A DNA stretch of 64,000 bases from Paenibacillus dendritiformis (GCF_021654795.1 NZ_AP025344.1:5828501-5892500), one strand, 5' to 3'. Positions 24,399-33,929 are shown, numbered from the stretch's first letter. Numbers and translations are program-made. Notes: generated from the letters alone by a model not told the origin.

Positions 24399-25913
24399 TC
24401 AGCTCGACACGGCGAAGCTCTTCTTGAACTTGGTAATCGCCTGCACCAGTGCCTCTTCGTTTTCTTTGCTCAAATCTTTCGTATCCCGGATCGATTGATA
24501 GATTTCATCGTTGTTCGACTGCAGGTACATATGAAGCTCCTGCTCGAAGCGAAGAACGTCCTTGACCGGAATATCGTCGACATGGCCTCTCGTCGCCGTA
24601 TAGATGCTGACGACCTGCTTCTCAACCGGAAGCGGCTCGTTGACGCCCTGCTTCAGGATTTCCATCAGACGGGCGCCGCGCTCCAGGCGGGCCAGCGTCG
24701 ATTTGTCCAGATCGGAACCGAACTGGGAGAAGGCCTGCAACTCGCGGTATTGAGCCAGATCCAGCTTCAGTGTCCCGGCGACCTTCTTCATCGCCTTAAT
24801 CTGAGCCGCTCCCCCTACGCGGGATACGGAAATACCGACGTTAACCGCCGGACGTTGGCCGGCAAAGAACAGATCGGACTCAAGGAAGATCTGTCCGTCC
24901 GTAATCGAGATGACGTTCGTCGGAATGTACGCCGATACGTCATTCGCCTGCGTCTCGATGAACGGCAAGGCCGTCAAGGAGCCGCCGCCATTCTCGTCGC
25001 TGAGCTTCGCCGCGCGCTCCAGCAAGCGGGAATGGAGATAGAAGACGTCGCCCGGATATGCCTCGCGGCCCGGTGGACGGCGAAGGAGCAAGGAGAGCTC
25101 GCGGTATGCCGCCGCTTGCTTGGACAGGTCATCGTATACGACCAGCACATGCTCGCCTTTGTACATGAAGTACTCGCCCATCGCGCAGCCTGCGTACGGT
25201 GCCAGGAAGAGAAGCGGCGCCGGTTCGGATGCCGATGCCGTAACGACAATCGTATAGTCCAAAGCGCCGTGGCGGCGCAGTGTTTCCACGACTTGAGCTA
25301 CGGTCGATTGCTTTTGGCCGATAGCGACGTAAATACATTTTACGCCGTTGCCTTTTTGGTTAATAATTGTATCGATAGCGATGGTCGTCTTCCCGGTCTG
25401 ACGGTCGCCGATGATCAGCTCCCGCTGTCCGCGCCCGATCGGCACCATCGAGTCAATCGCTTTAATCCCGGTTTGCATTGGCTCATGAACCGATTTACGG
25501 TCGATGACGCCCGGCGCATTCGATTCCACCGGACGGAATTCCGTCGTCGCGATCTCTCCCTTGCCGTCAACCGGCTGTCCGAGCGAATTCACGACGCGGC
25601 CGAGCAGCGCTTCGCCGACCGGCACTTCCATAATGCGTCCCGTACGTTTGACTTGATCCCCTTCGCGAATATCGGTGTAAGGACCAAGAATAACGATACC
25701 AACGTTGCCTGCCTCCAGGTTGAGAGCCATGCCTACGACGCCGTTGGAGAACTCCAGAAGCTCCCCGGCCATGCAGTTCTCCAAACCGTGAACGCGGGCG
25801 ATACCGTCACCGACATTGATAACCGTGCCGACTTCGGCCACTTCGATCTCAGTCTTGTAATTCTCGATTTGACTTTTAATCAATGTGCTGATTTCTTCAG
25901 GTCTGATGCTCAA
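24399..25913 (-). CDS. atpA: ATP synthase alpha subunit
   Basis: The 504-residue non-catalytic F1 subunit. Walker A reads GDRQTGKT near residue 170, and the family motif with the arginine finger appears as VGISVSRVGGAAQ. The start is TTG after GGGGTGAAGC. It is separated from atpG by a 103-bp gap and from atpH by 34 bp. Confidence 0.98.
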   Translation of the reverse strand: MSIRPEEISTLIKSQIENYKTEIEVAEVGTVINVGDGIARVHGLENCMAGELLEFSNGVVGMALNLEAGNVGIVILGPYTDIREGDQVKRTGRIMEVPVGEALLGRVVNSLGQPVDGKGEIATTEFRPVESNAPGVIDRKSVHEPMQTGIKAIDSMVPIGRGQRELIIGDRQTGKTTIAIDTIINQKGNGVKCIYVAIGQKQSTVAQVVETLRRHGALDYTIVVTASASEPAPLLFLAPYAGCAMGEYFMYKGEHVLVVYDDLSKQAAAYRELSLLLRRPPGREAYPGDVFYLHSRLLERAAKLSDENGGGSLTALPFIETQANDVSAYIPTNVISITDGQIFLESDLFFAGQRPAVNVGISVSRVGGAAQIKAMKKVAGTLKLDLAQYRELQAFSQFGSDLDKSTLARLERGARLMEILKQGVNEPLPVEKQVVSIYTATRGHVDDIPVKDVLRFEQELHMYLQSNNDEIYQSIRDTKDLSKENEEALVQAITKFKKSFAVSS

Positions 25914-25947
25914 TTCGCTTCACCCCATTCTTCCGTGCTTATATCGT

Positions 25948-26490
25948 TTAACGTACTTGTGTTTTCAACGTTTTTTGAATACGCTCCAGCTGGCCGGACA
26001 AGCTTCCGTCATACAAGACATCGCCGATGCGCACCTTCATGCCGCCGATGATCGAAGCATCGACCACATTGTGAACGCGGATCGTCTTGTTGAGCATCTG
26101 TCCGAACTGGGCGGCCACTTCTTGCTTCCCGGCCTCGTCCAGCGGAAAGGCAGTCGTCACATAGGCATCTGTCACGCCGGTCGCTTCGCCGACGATGCGG
26201 ACGAAGTGATTCGCCAGGTCGGGAAGGATGCGGATGCGCCCCCGTTCCGTCAGGAGCAGCAGCGTATTCAGGACAATCTCGGATACTTCGCTTTCGAACG
26301 CCTGCCGAACGATAGCCTGCTTCACGCTGATATCAATATTCGGCGCGGAGAACAGAACGTACAGTTCCGAAGTCGAGTTCATGACTTCAACGACAGCCTT
26401 CAGCTGCTGCTCGGTCTCGGCAATGGCTTTGCGCTCGGATGCCAGGTCGAACAGCGCTTTGGCATAACGCTTCGCTATATCTTTGCTCAT
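25948..26490 (-). CDS. atpH: ATP synthase delta subunit
   Basis: A 180-residue stator subunit that links F1 alpha to the b subunits. The family starts with DIAKRYAKALFDLA and ends with GGMKVRIGDVLYDGSLSGQL, both clear. The ATG overlaps the atpF stop by four bases, which suggests coupled translation. Confidence 0.96.
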   Translation of the reverse strand: MSKDIAKRYAKALFDLASERKAIAETEQQLKAVVEVMNSTSELYVLFSAPNIDISVKQAIVRQAFESEVSEIVLNTLLLLTERGRIRILPDLANHFVRIVGEATGVTDAYVTTAFPLDEAGKQEVAAQFGQMLNKTIRVHNVVDASIIGGMKVRIGDVLYDGSLSGQLERIQKTLKTQVR

Positions 26491-26972
26491 TGTTTGCCCC
26501 CTACCTCTTTCAGGTACTGGTCAACCAATTGCTCTTGGTCCTTCTCGTCCACCTGCTTCTGAAGAAGCTTCGAGGCGATGGCGACAGACATGCCGCTGAC
26601 TTCATTGCGCAGGGCAGCCACAGCCTTGTTCTTCTCGCTCTCGATATCGCGGGCTGCTTCTTCCTTCAAGCGAGCTGTCTCGGTCTTCGCTTGACCGATG
26701 ATTTCGTCGGCCTGTCTAACGCTGGTCTGCTTCGCCTGCTCGATAATGTCATAAGCTTCTTTGCGGGCAGAATCGAGAGCTTGCTTCTGCTCTTCGATGT
26801 AAGCCTGAGCTTGAGTCCGGCTGTTGGCCGCTTCGTCGAGCTGCTGCTTGACCAGCTCGCGGCGTTTCTCCATGACGCTGAACAGAGGCCCGAACGCATA
26901 TTTTTGAAGCAAAAAATATAGGATAAGGAACGCGAGAATCGCCCATACGAAATTTTCCCACACGAAATTCAC
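26487..26972 (-). CDS. atpF: ATP synthase subunit b
   Basis: About 161 residues: one N-terminal membrane helix (FVWAILAFLILYFLLQKYAF) and a long charged helical stalk rich in Glu, Lys, Ala and Gln that forms the peripheral stator. AAAGGAG lies eight bases before the GTG chosen here; an in-frame GTG three codons earlier overlaps the ribosome site itself. Confidence 0.95.
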   Translation of the reverse strand: MNFVWENFVWAILAFLILYFLLQKYAFGPLFSVMEKRRELVKQQLDEAANSRTQAQAYIEEQKQALDSARKEAYDIIEQAKQTSVRQADEIIGQAKTETARLKEEAARDIESEKNKAVAALRNEVSGMSVAIASKLLQKQVDEKDQEQLVDQYLKEVGGKQ

Positions 26973-27064
26973 TACAGTCACTCCTTTCCGTTAACATGAC
27001 GCGCATTTACAAAACGAAGGCGCGGATGGCATCGGCCTTCCCCGCCAGACCGTTTGTCTATTCA

Positions 27065-27277
27065 TTAAGAGAACATTGCCAGGAATGCGATAACTGTAGC
27101 TGCGAGCGGAATAACCTCGACGATACCGACACCGATAAACATGGTCGTCTGCAACATGTTGCGGGCTTCCGGTTGGCGGGCGATCGACTCCACCGTACGG
27201 CTTACGATCATACCGTTACCAAGACCTGCGCCCAATGCGCCCAAACCTACTGCAATTGCTGCTGCTAACATACCCAT
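27065..27277 (-). CDS. atpE: ATP synthase subunit c
   Basis: A 70-residue hairpin of two membrane helices. Helix one has the glycine pattern GLGALGAGLGNG; the loop is ARQPEARN; helix two carries the proton-binding glutamate in GVGIVEVIPL. I see no glutamine pair of the sodium type, so proton coupling is expected. GAGGAGG nine bases before ATGGGTATG fixes the start; an upstream in-frame ATG would overlap the ribosome site. Confidence 0.97.
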   Translation of the reverse strand: MGMLAAAIAVGLGALGAGLGNGMIVSRTVESIARQPEARNMLQTTMFIGVGIVEVIPLAATVIAFLAMFS

Positions 27278-27374
27278 TAGAAAAGTCCTCCTCAAATTCA
27301 TGTATTTGTGAATTGCTTTTGTTTATATGTCTCACCCGAAGTAGCTCATCAAAATGATGATTCGGCAGAGTTTG

Positions 27375-28160
27375 TTAATGTTCTTCATGCACGGACGCTT
27401 GCGCGATGTAGACCATGGTCAACATCGTGAAGATGAAAGCTTGCAATGCGCCGATAAAAATACTGAATCCTTGCCAAGCCGCGAGGAACGGAAGACCGAA
27501 TACGCCCGCTCCGATGAGCGTCGATATCAAGACCTCGCCCGCGAAAATGTTCGCGTAAAGACGGATACCGAGCGCGACCGGCTTCGCCAGGTTTTCCACA
27601 ATGTTCAATGGAAGGAAAATCGGGAACGGCTCGATATAATGCTTCAGGTAATGCTTGCGGTTGTTCTTCAAGCCCAGGAAGTTCACGATGACGAAGACCA
27701 TGAACGCCAGACCGAAGGTAACGGAAATGTCTGCCGTCGGCGACTTATACCATAGCAGATGGACGTGCTCCGGCTTGCCTTTGGCAGCAAGATCGTTGAA
27801 GACCTGTTGGCTCGTCGTAACGATCTCCTGGCCGAAGATGGTTACCGGGTGGTGCGCCTCCGTAATAACCGCGAACGGCAATCCCAGCAGGTTGGATACA
27901 AAAATAAACAAGATAAGCGTCATCCCGAGGGAGATGTATGCCTTGCCTTTTTTGAAATCCATCGCGCTGCCGATAATCCCCTGTACGAATTCGACAACCC
28001 ATTCCATGAAGTTCTGCATTTTGGAAGGGTTCTCGACCGACAGATTGCGGACGGCCAATCGTGCAATGATGAATACGATGACTACACTGATGAGCAGCGT
28101 GAGTATAATGGATAAATCCAAGTGCAGTCCGCCAACCTCGATAATCGGTGCTGAGTGCAT
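27375..28160 (-). CDS. atpB: ATP synthase subunit a
   Basis: A 261-residue, multi-helix stator subunit with the essential arginine in AKPVALGIRLYANIFAGEVL and the half channels for protons. The ATG at 28160 is nine bases from GGGGTG; an in-frame GTG four codons earlier is part of that ribosome site. Positioned between atpI and atpE as in Bacillus. Confidence 0.96.
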   Translation of the reverse strand: MHSAPIIEVGGLHLDLSIILTLLISVVIVFIIARLAVRNLSVENPSKMQNFMEWVVEFVQGIIGSAMDFKKGKAYISLGMTLILFIFVSNLLGLPFAVITEAHHPVTIFGQEIVTTSQQVFNDLAAKGKPEHVHLLWYKSPTADISVTFGLAFMVFVIVNFLGLKNNRKHYLKHYIEPFPIFLPLNIVENLAKPVALGIRLYANIFAGEVLISTLIGAGVFGLPFLAAWQGFSIFIGALQAFIFTMLTMVYIAQASVHEEH

Positions 28161-28190
28161 AAATGTGTTCACCCCTTTCCAATAAGCTGC

Positions 28191-28568
28191 TTATTCACCT
28201 TTTCTCCATTCCATAATGACGCTAACGATAATGGTCATGACTTGCATGAAAATCAGTCCCACAATGGTCGACACAAGCGACACCTGTTCGAACTTCATGC
28301 CGATCATCACGGCCAAGAGAACGATACACATTCTCGTAACGAGTCCAAGGTTGAACCTCTGCCTTGTCTGACTGGCGGCAAGTTCGGCCAGCTGTCTCAC
28401 CTTCATCGACAAATAGCGCGCATTGATGAGACCGGCGACGGTTCCTAGCGTCAAGCCGGCTGCATAAGGGCGGTGCTCCGGTGAAAAAGCCCATACGAGA
28501 AGGAACATCGACATCAGGATGAATGCCACCCTGGTCACGGCATGGACAATCGAAGTCATATCATTCAT
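28191..28568 (-). CDS. atpI: ATP synthase subunit I (assembly factor)
   Basis: A 125-residue protein with four hydrophobic helices, of the AtpI type found at the head of Bacillus atp operons. AtpI helps c-ring assembly and may handle magnesium. The sequence is weakly conserved in the family, so the call leans on topology and place. It overlaps the preceding small gene by eight bases. Confidence 0.85.
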   Translation of the reverse strand: MNDMTSIVHAVTRVAFILMSMFLLVWAFSPEHRPYAAGLTLGTVAGLINARYLSMKVRQLAELAASQTRQRFNLGLVTRMCIVLLAVMIGMKFEQVSLVSTIVGLIFMQVMTIIVSVIMEWRKGE

Positions 28569-28794
28569 CTTGTTCCCCCATGAACTTCCTTACAAAATAA
28601 ATAATGTTCATGATGCCGAGACACATCCCGGCGATCATGCCGACGGCCAGCCACAGCTTGGGCCCGTCCAACATTTGCGCCAGCCATTTCCCCGCAAAGT
28701 ATCCGATGACGATGTACACGGCGAGCGTGACACCGGCTCCACCGATGCTGAGAGCGATGAACCAAGCGCTGTCATTGCGTTTCGAAGTCTTCAT
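28561..28794 (-). CDS. atpZ: AtpZ/AtpI-type small membrane protein
   Basis: 77 residues with two membrane helices (IALSIGGAGVTLAVYIVIGYF region and LAVGMIAGMCLGIMNIIYFV). The pattern GYFAGKWLAQMLDGPKLW resembles the AtpZ family encoded just before atpI in many Firmicutes; AtpZ is thought to act in magnesium or calcium uptake and ATP synthase assembly. It is the first gene after the atp promoter. The gene symbol is by family and position. Confidence 0.8.
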   Translation of the reverse strand: MKTSKRNDSAWFIALSIGGAGVTLAVYIVIGYFAGKWLAQMLDGPKLWLAVGMIAGMCLGIMNIIYFVRKFMGEQDE

Positions 28795-28813
28795 AGGCTA
28801 ATAATTCCCATTC

Positions 28814-28843
28814 ATTTTACTGAACAATACGAGATTTTGTCAA
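28814..28843 (-). promoter_or_regulatory. Sigma-A promoter of the atp operon
   Basis: On the minus strand TTGACA, an 18-base spacer and TAAAAT, ending 20 bases before the first ATG. The untranslated leader is therefore very short. Confidence 0.8.
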
Positions 28844-28970
28844 TTCGTAAAAACCTTGTATTTATAAGGATGAAAACGTTGTATTTTGGCTCTCGATGTC
28901 GTAAAAATCCGCGTAAACCGTACAGTATCACTGTATGCTGGTACGTTAGGGTATAGAAGACGCTCCGAAT

Positions 28971-30125
28971 TCAAATTGTGAACTTTGTGTGAAAAGACTC
29001 CGGACGCTCCGCTTGCCGCCCGAAACTGTGAAGAATCGCACTGACAATACGCTGGGACGCCTTCCCGTCTCCGTACGGATTCGCCGCGCGGCTCATCCGG
29101 GAATATAGCTCCTGATCGGTCAACAATTGTTTGGTTCGGTTATACACCTTCTCTTCGTCCGTGCCGACGAGCTCCAGCGTGCCCGCTTCAATGCCTTCCG
29201 GGCGCTCGGTTGTGCTCCGAAGCACAAGTACGGGTACGCCAAAGGACGGCGCCTCTTCTTGCATGCCGCCGGAATCCGTAAGGATAAGATGCGTATGCGG
29301 ATAGATGTTGTGAAAATCAGCGACATCGAGCGGCTCGATAAGCCTGATCCGCGGGTGATCGCCCAGCATCTCATGCGCCGGAACACGAACGGCCGGGCTT
29401 GGATGCACCGGATAGACAATGGCAATATCCTCGAATTCATCGGCGATGCGCCGCACGGCACGGAAAATATTGCGATGCGGCTCCCCTTGCGATTCCCGGC
29501 GGTGAGCCGTCATCAGCACGAGGCGCTTGCCCTGTGCCCATTCCAGAACCTCATGGGTGTAATCGGAACGTACTGTATATTGAAACACATCTGTTATTGT
29601 GTTGCCTGTGACATATATCGATGATTCTTTCTTATTCTCCTGCTTCAGGTTGTTCGCGGACCATTCTGTCGGGGCAAAATGCAGGTCCGCCAGCACCCCG
29701 GTCAGCTGCCGGTTCATCTCTTCCGGATACGGCGACAGCTTGTTCCACGTGCGCAATCCCGCCTCGACGTGACCGACAGGAATCTGCTGCATGAACGCCG
29801 CATAGCTGGCCAGGAAAGTCGTCAGCGTATCGCCGTGCACAAGCACGATGTCCGGCTTCGCCTCCTTCAGCACGGGCTCCAGCCCTTGCAGCACCCTGAT
29901 CGTAATATCGTTCAATGACTGCCGGGCCTGCATGATGTCCAAATCATAGTCCGGCCGAATGCGGAATACGTCCAGCACTTGATCGAGCATTTGACGGTGC
30001 TGAGCCGTCACGCAGACGATCGATTCGATCTCCTCCGGATGCTTCTGCAATTCCAGAATGAGAGGCGCCATCTTGATGGCCTCCGGGCGGACACCGAACA
30101 CCGTCATCACTTTCAGCTTCGACAT
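28971..30125 (-). CDS. wecB: UDP-N-acetylglucosamine 2-epimerase (non-hydrolysing)
   Basis: A 384-residue cytoplasmic enzyme interconverting UDP-GlcNAc and UDP-ManNAc for wall teichoic acid linkage units or secondary wall polymers. It has the GT-B fold signs: VFGVRPEAIKMAPLI at the start, VHGDTLTTFLASYAAF, HVEAGLRT, TAHRRES, and DSGGMQEEAPSFGVPVLVLR near the C-terminus. GGAGGAG six bases before the ATG at 30125 sets the start. In Bacillus this gene (mnaA) also lies between upp and atp. SLH-type proteins such as the one at 6.5 kb bind ManNAc-containing wall polymers, so the enzyme may supply that pathway (inference). Confidence 0.95.
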   Translation of the reverse strand: MSKLKVMTVFGVRPEAIKMAPLILELQKHPEEIESIVCVTAQHRQMLDQVLDVFRIRPDYDLDIMQARQSLNDITIRVLQGLEPVLKEAKPDIVLVHGDTLTTFLASYAAFMQQIPVGHVEAGLRTWNKLSPYPEEMNRQLTGVLADLHFAPTEWSANNLKQENKKESSIYVTGNTITDVFQYTVRSDYTHEVLEWAQGKRLVLMTAHRRESQGEPHRNIFRAVRRIADEFEDIAIVYPVHPSPAVRVPAHEMLGDHPRIRLIEPLDVADFHNIYPHTHLILTDSGGMQEEAPSFGVPVLVLRSTTERPEGIEAGTLELVGTDEEKVYNRTKQLLTDQELYSRMSRAANPYGDGKASQRIVSAILHSFGRQAERPESFHTKFTI

Positions 30126-30191
30126 TTCGTTCTCCTCCGCTATTCCCATATTATTGGCATTTCATGCCACCGTTTAACTTGCGAAAAACCC

Positions 30192-30821
30192 TTATTTCGT
30201 TCCGAACAGCCGATCGCCGGCATCGCCCAATCCCGGCACGATATAGCCGTGATCATCGAGACGCTCGTCCAACGCGGCCAAATAAATGTCGACGTCCGGA
30301 TGCGCATCCTGAACCGCCTTGACCCCTTCCGGCGCCGCGATGAGGCACATCAGCTTAATCTGGGTGCATTGGCGCTTCTTCAGCACATCAATGGCGGCAA
30401 TCGCCGAACCGCCGGTCGCCAGCATCGGGTCGATGACAATCAGCGCCCGCTCATGCACGTCGGTCGGCAGCTTCGTGTAGTATTCAACCGGCTTCAACGT
30501 CTCCGGATCGCGGAACAGACCGACATGTCCGATTTTGGCCCCCGGAATCAGCTTCACGACCCCTTCTACCATGCCCAGACCGGCACGCAGAATCGGAATC
30601 AGGCCCAGCATGCGGCCGGAAATCACCTTGCATTCCGTCTCCGCCACCGGCGTCTCCACCGTGGATGTCTGCAGCGGAAGTTCGCGCGTAATCTCATACG
30701 CCATCAGTGTCGCGACTTCGTCGACCAACTCGCGAAAATCTTTCGTATTCGTGCGCTTGTCGCGAATCAGTGTCAATTTGTGTTGAATCAAAGGATGATC
30801 GCAAATGATCAATTTGCCCAT
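30192..30821 (-). CDS. upp: Uracil phosphoribosyltransferase
   Basis: A 209-residue salvage enzyme making UMP from uracil and PRPP. The PRPP-binding motif VIDPMLATGGSAIAAID and the C-terminal PGLGDAGDRLFGTK that binds uracil are intact. The ATG follows GGAGGG. It precedes wecB by about 65 bp, with no terminator between, so the two may share a transcript. Confidence 0.97.
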   Translation of the reverse strand: MGKLIICDHPLIQHKLTLIRDKRTNTKDFRELVDEVATLMAYEITRELPLQTSTVETPVAETECKVISGRMLGLIPILRAGLGMVEGVVKLIPGAKIGHVGLFRDPETLKPVEYYTKLPTDVHERALIVIDPMLATGGSAIAAIDVLKKRQCTQIKLMCLIAAPEGVKAVQDAHPDVDIYLAALDERLDDHGYIVPGLGDAGDRLFGTK

Positions 30822-30900
30822 ATAATGTGTCCCTCCGCTTTTTACTCATGTTGCTTCTTAGAAAATGTCCAGCGATTCATATACATCGTCAAACAGGCCT

Positions 30901-30909
30901 ATTATAACA
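30901..30909 (-). promoter_or_regulatory. Probable extended -10 promoter of upp
   Basis: On the minus strand TGTTATAAT (an extended -10) stands 80 bases before the upp start. No good -35 hexamer is present at 17-18 bases. Confidence 0.55.
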
Positions 30910-31282
30910 TTCCAGCCCTGCATCTGCACGTTTTCGAGATCACTTTATGACTCCCATTTATCGCCTGCGCCTCTCGCATCAAATCGGCTCTATCCCTATT
31001 AGTGACATCCCTCCCTTTGGTTATACCTGGATCAAAAATAAAGTTTGTGCCCTTTTTACATTTTCTCCGCCCTGCGTACGGAAACGCCTGAATCCGGAAA
31101 GGCCCGGCTTGGAGTTCTCCTTGAGTAGATTTATCTCCTATGCCGTCCTTTGCGGCCCTATCCCCTCCGGTCAGGCTTCTCTCCCATCCAGTCAGGCAGG
31201 GGAATATGCCAACTCGGAAAAGATGAAAATTATGGGCTGCGGGGATAGTGGAGATAAGGCTGCCCTTCACCTCTCCTCCCAT
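30910..31282. other. Intergenic region between upp and glyA
   Basis: About 370 bp. Frames of 118 and 126 codons cross it on the two strands, but neither has a ribosome site or a family likeness. There are short partial repeats (GGTCAGGC and AGTCAGGC). I tested by eye for T-box, purine and c-di-GMP type RNA motifs and found no convincing match. Confidence 0.45.
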
Positions 31283-31326
31283 AAAAAAACCGGCCCCCCC
31301 TGAGCTGCCGCCCCGGGGAAAGCCGG
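31283..31326 (-). terminator. Terminator after glyA
   Basis: A GC-rich hairpin, CCGGC and CCCC pairing with GGGG and GCCGG, is followed on the minus strand by seven T. It lies 20 bases past the glyA stop. Confidence 0.85.
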
Positions 31327-31345
31327 ACTACATCTTCTATGCCGA

Positions 31346-32596
31346 TTAATATTTGATCGTCTGATACAGCGGGTATTGCCCCGTCAATTCCTGGACCATC
31401 CGGCGCGCGCTCGAAAGCGTTGCCTCGTCGGCCGGATTTTTGAGCGTCATGGCAATCACCTTGCCGATCGTGCGCATCGCTTCGACATCCATGCCGCGTG
31501 AAGTCGCAGCCGGCGTGCCGATGCGGATACCGCTTGTAATGAACGGACTTGTCGGATCGAACGGAATCGCGTTTTTATTCACGGTAATGCCCACCGAGTC
31601 CAGCACCTTCTCCGCATCCTTGCCGGTAATGTTGACATTGCGCGTGTCAATCAGCATCAGATGGTTGTCTGTGCCGCCGGATACGATATTGAGTCCTTCT
31701 TCGAGCAGGGTCGCTGCCAGCGCCTGCGCATTCTCGATGACCTGTGCCGCATATTGCTTGAAGGATGGCTGGAGAGCTTCGCCCAGCGCAACGGCCTTGG
31801 AAGCAATCACATGCATGAGCGGACCGCCCTGCGTGCCCGGGAAGACGGCTTTGTCGATTGCCTGCGCCCAGGCCGAACGGCACAGAATCATGCCGCCGCG
31901 CGGACCGCGAAGCGTCTTGTGCGTCGTCGTCGTCACGAAATGCGCATGCGGAACCGGGCTCGGATGCAGACCCGCGGCGACCAGACCGGCGATATGCGCC
32001 ATATCGACCATGAACAACGCGCCCACGTCATTGGCGATAGCACCGAGCGCTTCGAAATCAATGATGCGAGGGTAAGCGCTGGCGCCGGCGACGATCATTT
32101 TCGGACGATGCTTGAACGCTGCCTTGCGCACCTTGTCATAATCGATCAGGAACGTGTCTTCTTCCACGCCATAAGCCACGAAATTATAGAGCAGACCCGA
32201 AGCGTTGACCGGGCTGCCGTGCGTCAAGTGGCCGCCATGCGCCAGATTCATGCCAAGAACGGTATCTCCGGGCTTCAAGGCCGCCAGATAGACCGCCATG
32301 TTCGCCTGCGCGCCGGAGTGCGGCTGCACATTCGCGTGCTCGGCCCCGAACAGTTCCTTCGCGCGGTTGCGGGCAATGTCCTCGACGATGTCGACATGCT
32401 CGCAGCCTCCGTAGTAGCGCTTGCCCGGATAGCCTTCCGCATATTTATTCGTCAGGACGGTCCCCATCGCTTCCATGACCGCTTCGCTTACGATATTTTC
32501 CGAGGCGATAAGCTCGATATTGTTCCGCTGCCGCTGCAGCTCCAAATCCATCGCTCTCAGCACTTCCGGATCCGCTTGTCGTAAATGTTCTACCAT
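31346..32596 (-). CDS. glyA: Serine hydroxymethyltransferase
   Basis: A 416-residue PLP enzyme converting serine and tetrahydrofolate to glycine and 5,10-methylene-THF. The PLP lysine lies in TTTTHKTLRGPRGG, and the N-terminal EGYPGKRYYGG loop that binds folate is present. It lies downstream of ywlG and rpiB on the same strand with short gaps. The ZTP riboswitch at 34.2 kb is probably upstream of this unit, which would fit because ZTP reports shortage of 10-formyl-THF and glyA is a recognised target of that riboswitch class. Confidence 0.97.
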   Translation of the reverse strand: MVEHLRQADPEVLRAMDLELQRQRNNIELIASENIVSEAVMEAMGTVLTNKYAEGYPGKRYYGGCEHVDIVEDIARNRAKELFGAEHANVQPHSGAQANMAVYLAALKPGDTVLGMNLAHGGHLTHGSPVNASGLLYNFVAYGVEEDTFLIDYDKVRKAAFKHRPKMIVAGASAYPRIIDFEALGAIANDVGALFMVDMAHIAGLVAAGLHPSPVPHAHFVTTTTHKTLRGPRGGMILCRSAWAQAIDKAVFPGTQGGPLMHVIASKAVALGEALQPSFKQYAAQVIENAQALAATLLEEGLNIVSGGTDNHLMLIDTRNVNITGKDAEKVLDSVGITVNKNAIPFDPTSPFITSGIRIGTPAATSRGMDVEAMRTIGKVIAMTLKNPADEATLSSARRMVQELTGQYPLYQTIKY

Positions 32597-32668
32597 TGGC
32601 TAAGCCCTCCCATTTCATCCTTAATCATAATCAGACACCAATCTTGCGAAAACAGGCCGCGAACCGCA

Positions 32669-33238
32669 CTAATCGCATGAAGTTCCGCTATCGTCCGGCA
32701 CGCGGTAGACCGCCCGCTCGCCGCCGATCAGCTTCGGCCGCGTCGAAGCCATCGTCACCCTGGCGCTGCCGATGGCGCGAAGTTCCGTCCGCAGCGGGAC
32801 GGCCACCCGGCGCAAATGCATGCCGATCAGCGTCTCGCCGATATCGATCCCGGCATGCGCCTCGATCGACTCGGCCAGACATGCATCCGGCAGCATGCGG
32901 TACGCCTGCGCCGCCATCGAGCCGCCCGCATGCGGAACAGGCACCGCGGCGACCTCCTCCAGGCGGAACCGCTCCAGCGTGCGGCGTTCCACCACCAGCG
33001 CGCGGTTCAGATGCTCGCAGCATTGAAATGCAAGCTGCAGGCCGAACTCGGTCCGCAGCACATTCAGGCCGTCGAACAGCATGCGGGCAACCTCAAGCGT
33101 GCCGGCCGTGCCGATGCGCGCGCCGGCCACTTCGCTTGTGCTGCAGCCAATCACGACCAGCTGGCCCGGGACAAGCTTCGCCGAAGCCGCCAATTCCCGG
33201 GCAGCCTGCTCGGCCTGCCGCTCATAAGAAGAATTCAT
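32669..33238 (-). CDS. ywlG: YwlG-like protein, TIGR01440/UPF0340 family
   Basis: A 189-residue protein of unknown function. Family signs are LVVIGCSTSEVAGARIGTAG near residue 28 and VPVPHAGGSMAAQAYR in the middle. It has no membrane segment or signal peptide and is likely cytoplasmic. It sits between rpiB and glyA as in Bacillus. That link to ribose phosphate and one-carbon genes is conserved and might point to a related role, but this is only inference. Confidence 0.85.
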   Translation of the reverse strand: MNSSYERQAEQAARELAASAKLVPGQLVVIGCSTSEVAGARIGTAGTLEVARMLFDGLNVLRTEFGLQLAFQCCEHLNRALVVERRTLERFRLEEVAAVPVPHAGGSMAAQAYRMLPDACLAESIEAHAGIDIGETLIGMHLRRVAVPLRTELRAIGSARVTMASTRPKLIGGERAVYRVPDDSGTSCD

Positions 33239-33261
33239 GTCGCTTCCTCCTCGCTGATGCG

Positions 33262-33720
33262 CTACGGAGCCGGGTTGTACTTGCGCTCGGCTTCCTCCAC
33301 CTTGCGGATGCGGCCGAGATGGCGCTCTCCTTGACTGAATTCCGTGCCGAGCCAGACGCGAACGATCTCTTCCGCCAGGCCGGGGCCGATGACCCGTTCC
33401 CCCATCGCAAGCACGTTCGAATCATTATGCTCCCGGGTCGCCTTCGCGCTGAACAGATCATGCACGAGCGCGCAGCGCACGCCAGGAACTTTGTTCGCGG
33501 CGATGGACATGCCAATCCCGGTCCCGCAGATCAGAATTCCGCGATCGGCTTCGCCGGCGGCCACCTTCTCGGCGACAGGCACGGCATAATCCGGATAATC
33601 GACCGAATCGGCGCAATGGCAGCCAAGATCCTCCACCTCATGTCCCAGTTCGCGAATGACCGCGATGATGCCGTCCTTCAGCTTCACACCTGCGTGATCC
33701 GCCCCAATTGCAATTTTCAT
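33262..33720 (-). CDS. rpiB: Ribose-5-phosphate isomerase B
   Basis: 152 residues of the RpiB/LacAB sugar isomerase family. It begins MKIAIGADHAG, and the active-site loop GILICGTGIGMSIAANK and the segment REHNDSNVLAMGERV are intact. It would convert ribulose 5-phosphate to ribose 5-phosphate. GGAGGG lies before the ATG at 33720; the frame is open for 72 codons further upstream but that part shows no family likeness. First gene of the probable rpiB-ywlG-glyA unit. Confidence 0.93.
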   Translation of the reverse strand: MKIAIGADHAGVKLKDGIIAVIRELGHEVEDLGCHCADSVDYPDYAVPVAEKVAAGEADRGILICGTGIGMSIAANKVPGVRCALVHDLFSAKATREHNDSNVLAMGERVIGPGLAEEIVRVWLGTEFSQGERHLGRIRKVEEAERKYNPAP

Positions 33721-33929
33721 GTACGTTCCCTCCATCCCATCATTCCCTGGGCGAAGCCTCCGCCCCTCCAGGAAACAATATGCTGTCTGTCCATTATAAC
33801 CAATTTTCGAACCGTTGGCCCGCGTTCTCGACATCATTTTCGCGAAAGCTTGCTTCTCAACGCCAGCACCGGAAGAAGGGGCCGCATCCCCCGTATAGGC
33901 CATGACATGCGTATTCAAAAGGCCGGTTT

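Noticed and set aside
24495..26051. 518-codon plus-strand frame opposite atpA
   Set aside because: A shadow frame; atpA on the other strand has all catalytic motifs and is certain.
30910..31282. A c-di-GMP-like motif (GCCGCAAAGG) upstream of upp
   Set aside because: Only a short match to the GEMM core; the flanking helices and second stem loop are not present.
30947..31303. 118-codon plus-strand frame between upp and glyA
   Set aside because: No start signals, crosses the glyA terminator, no family likeness.
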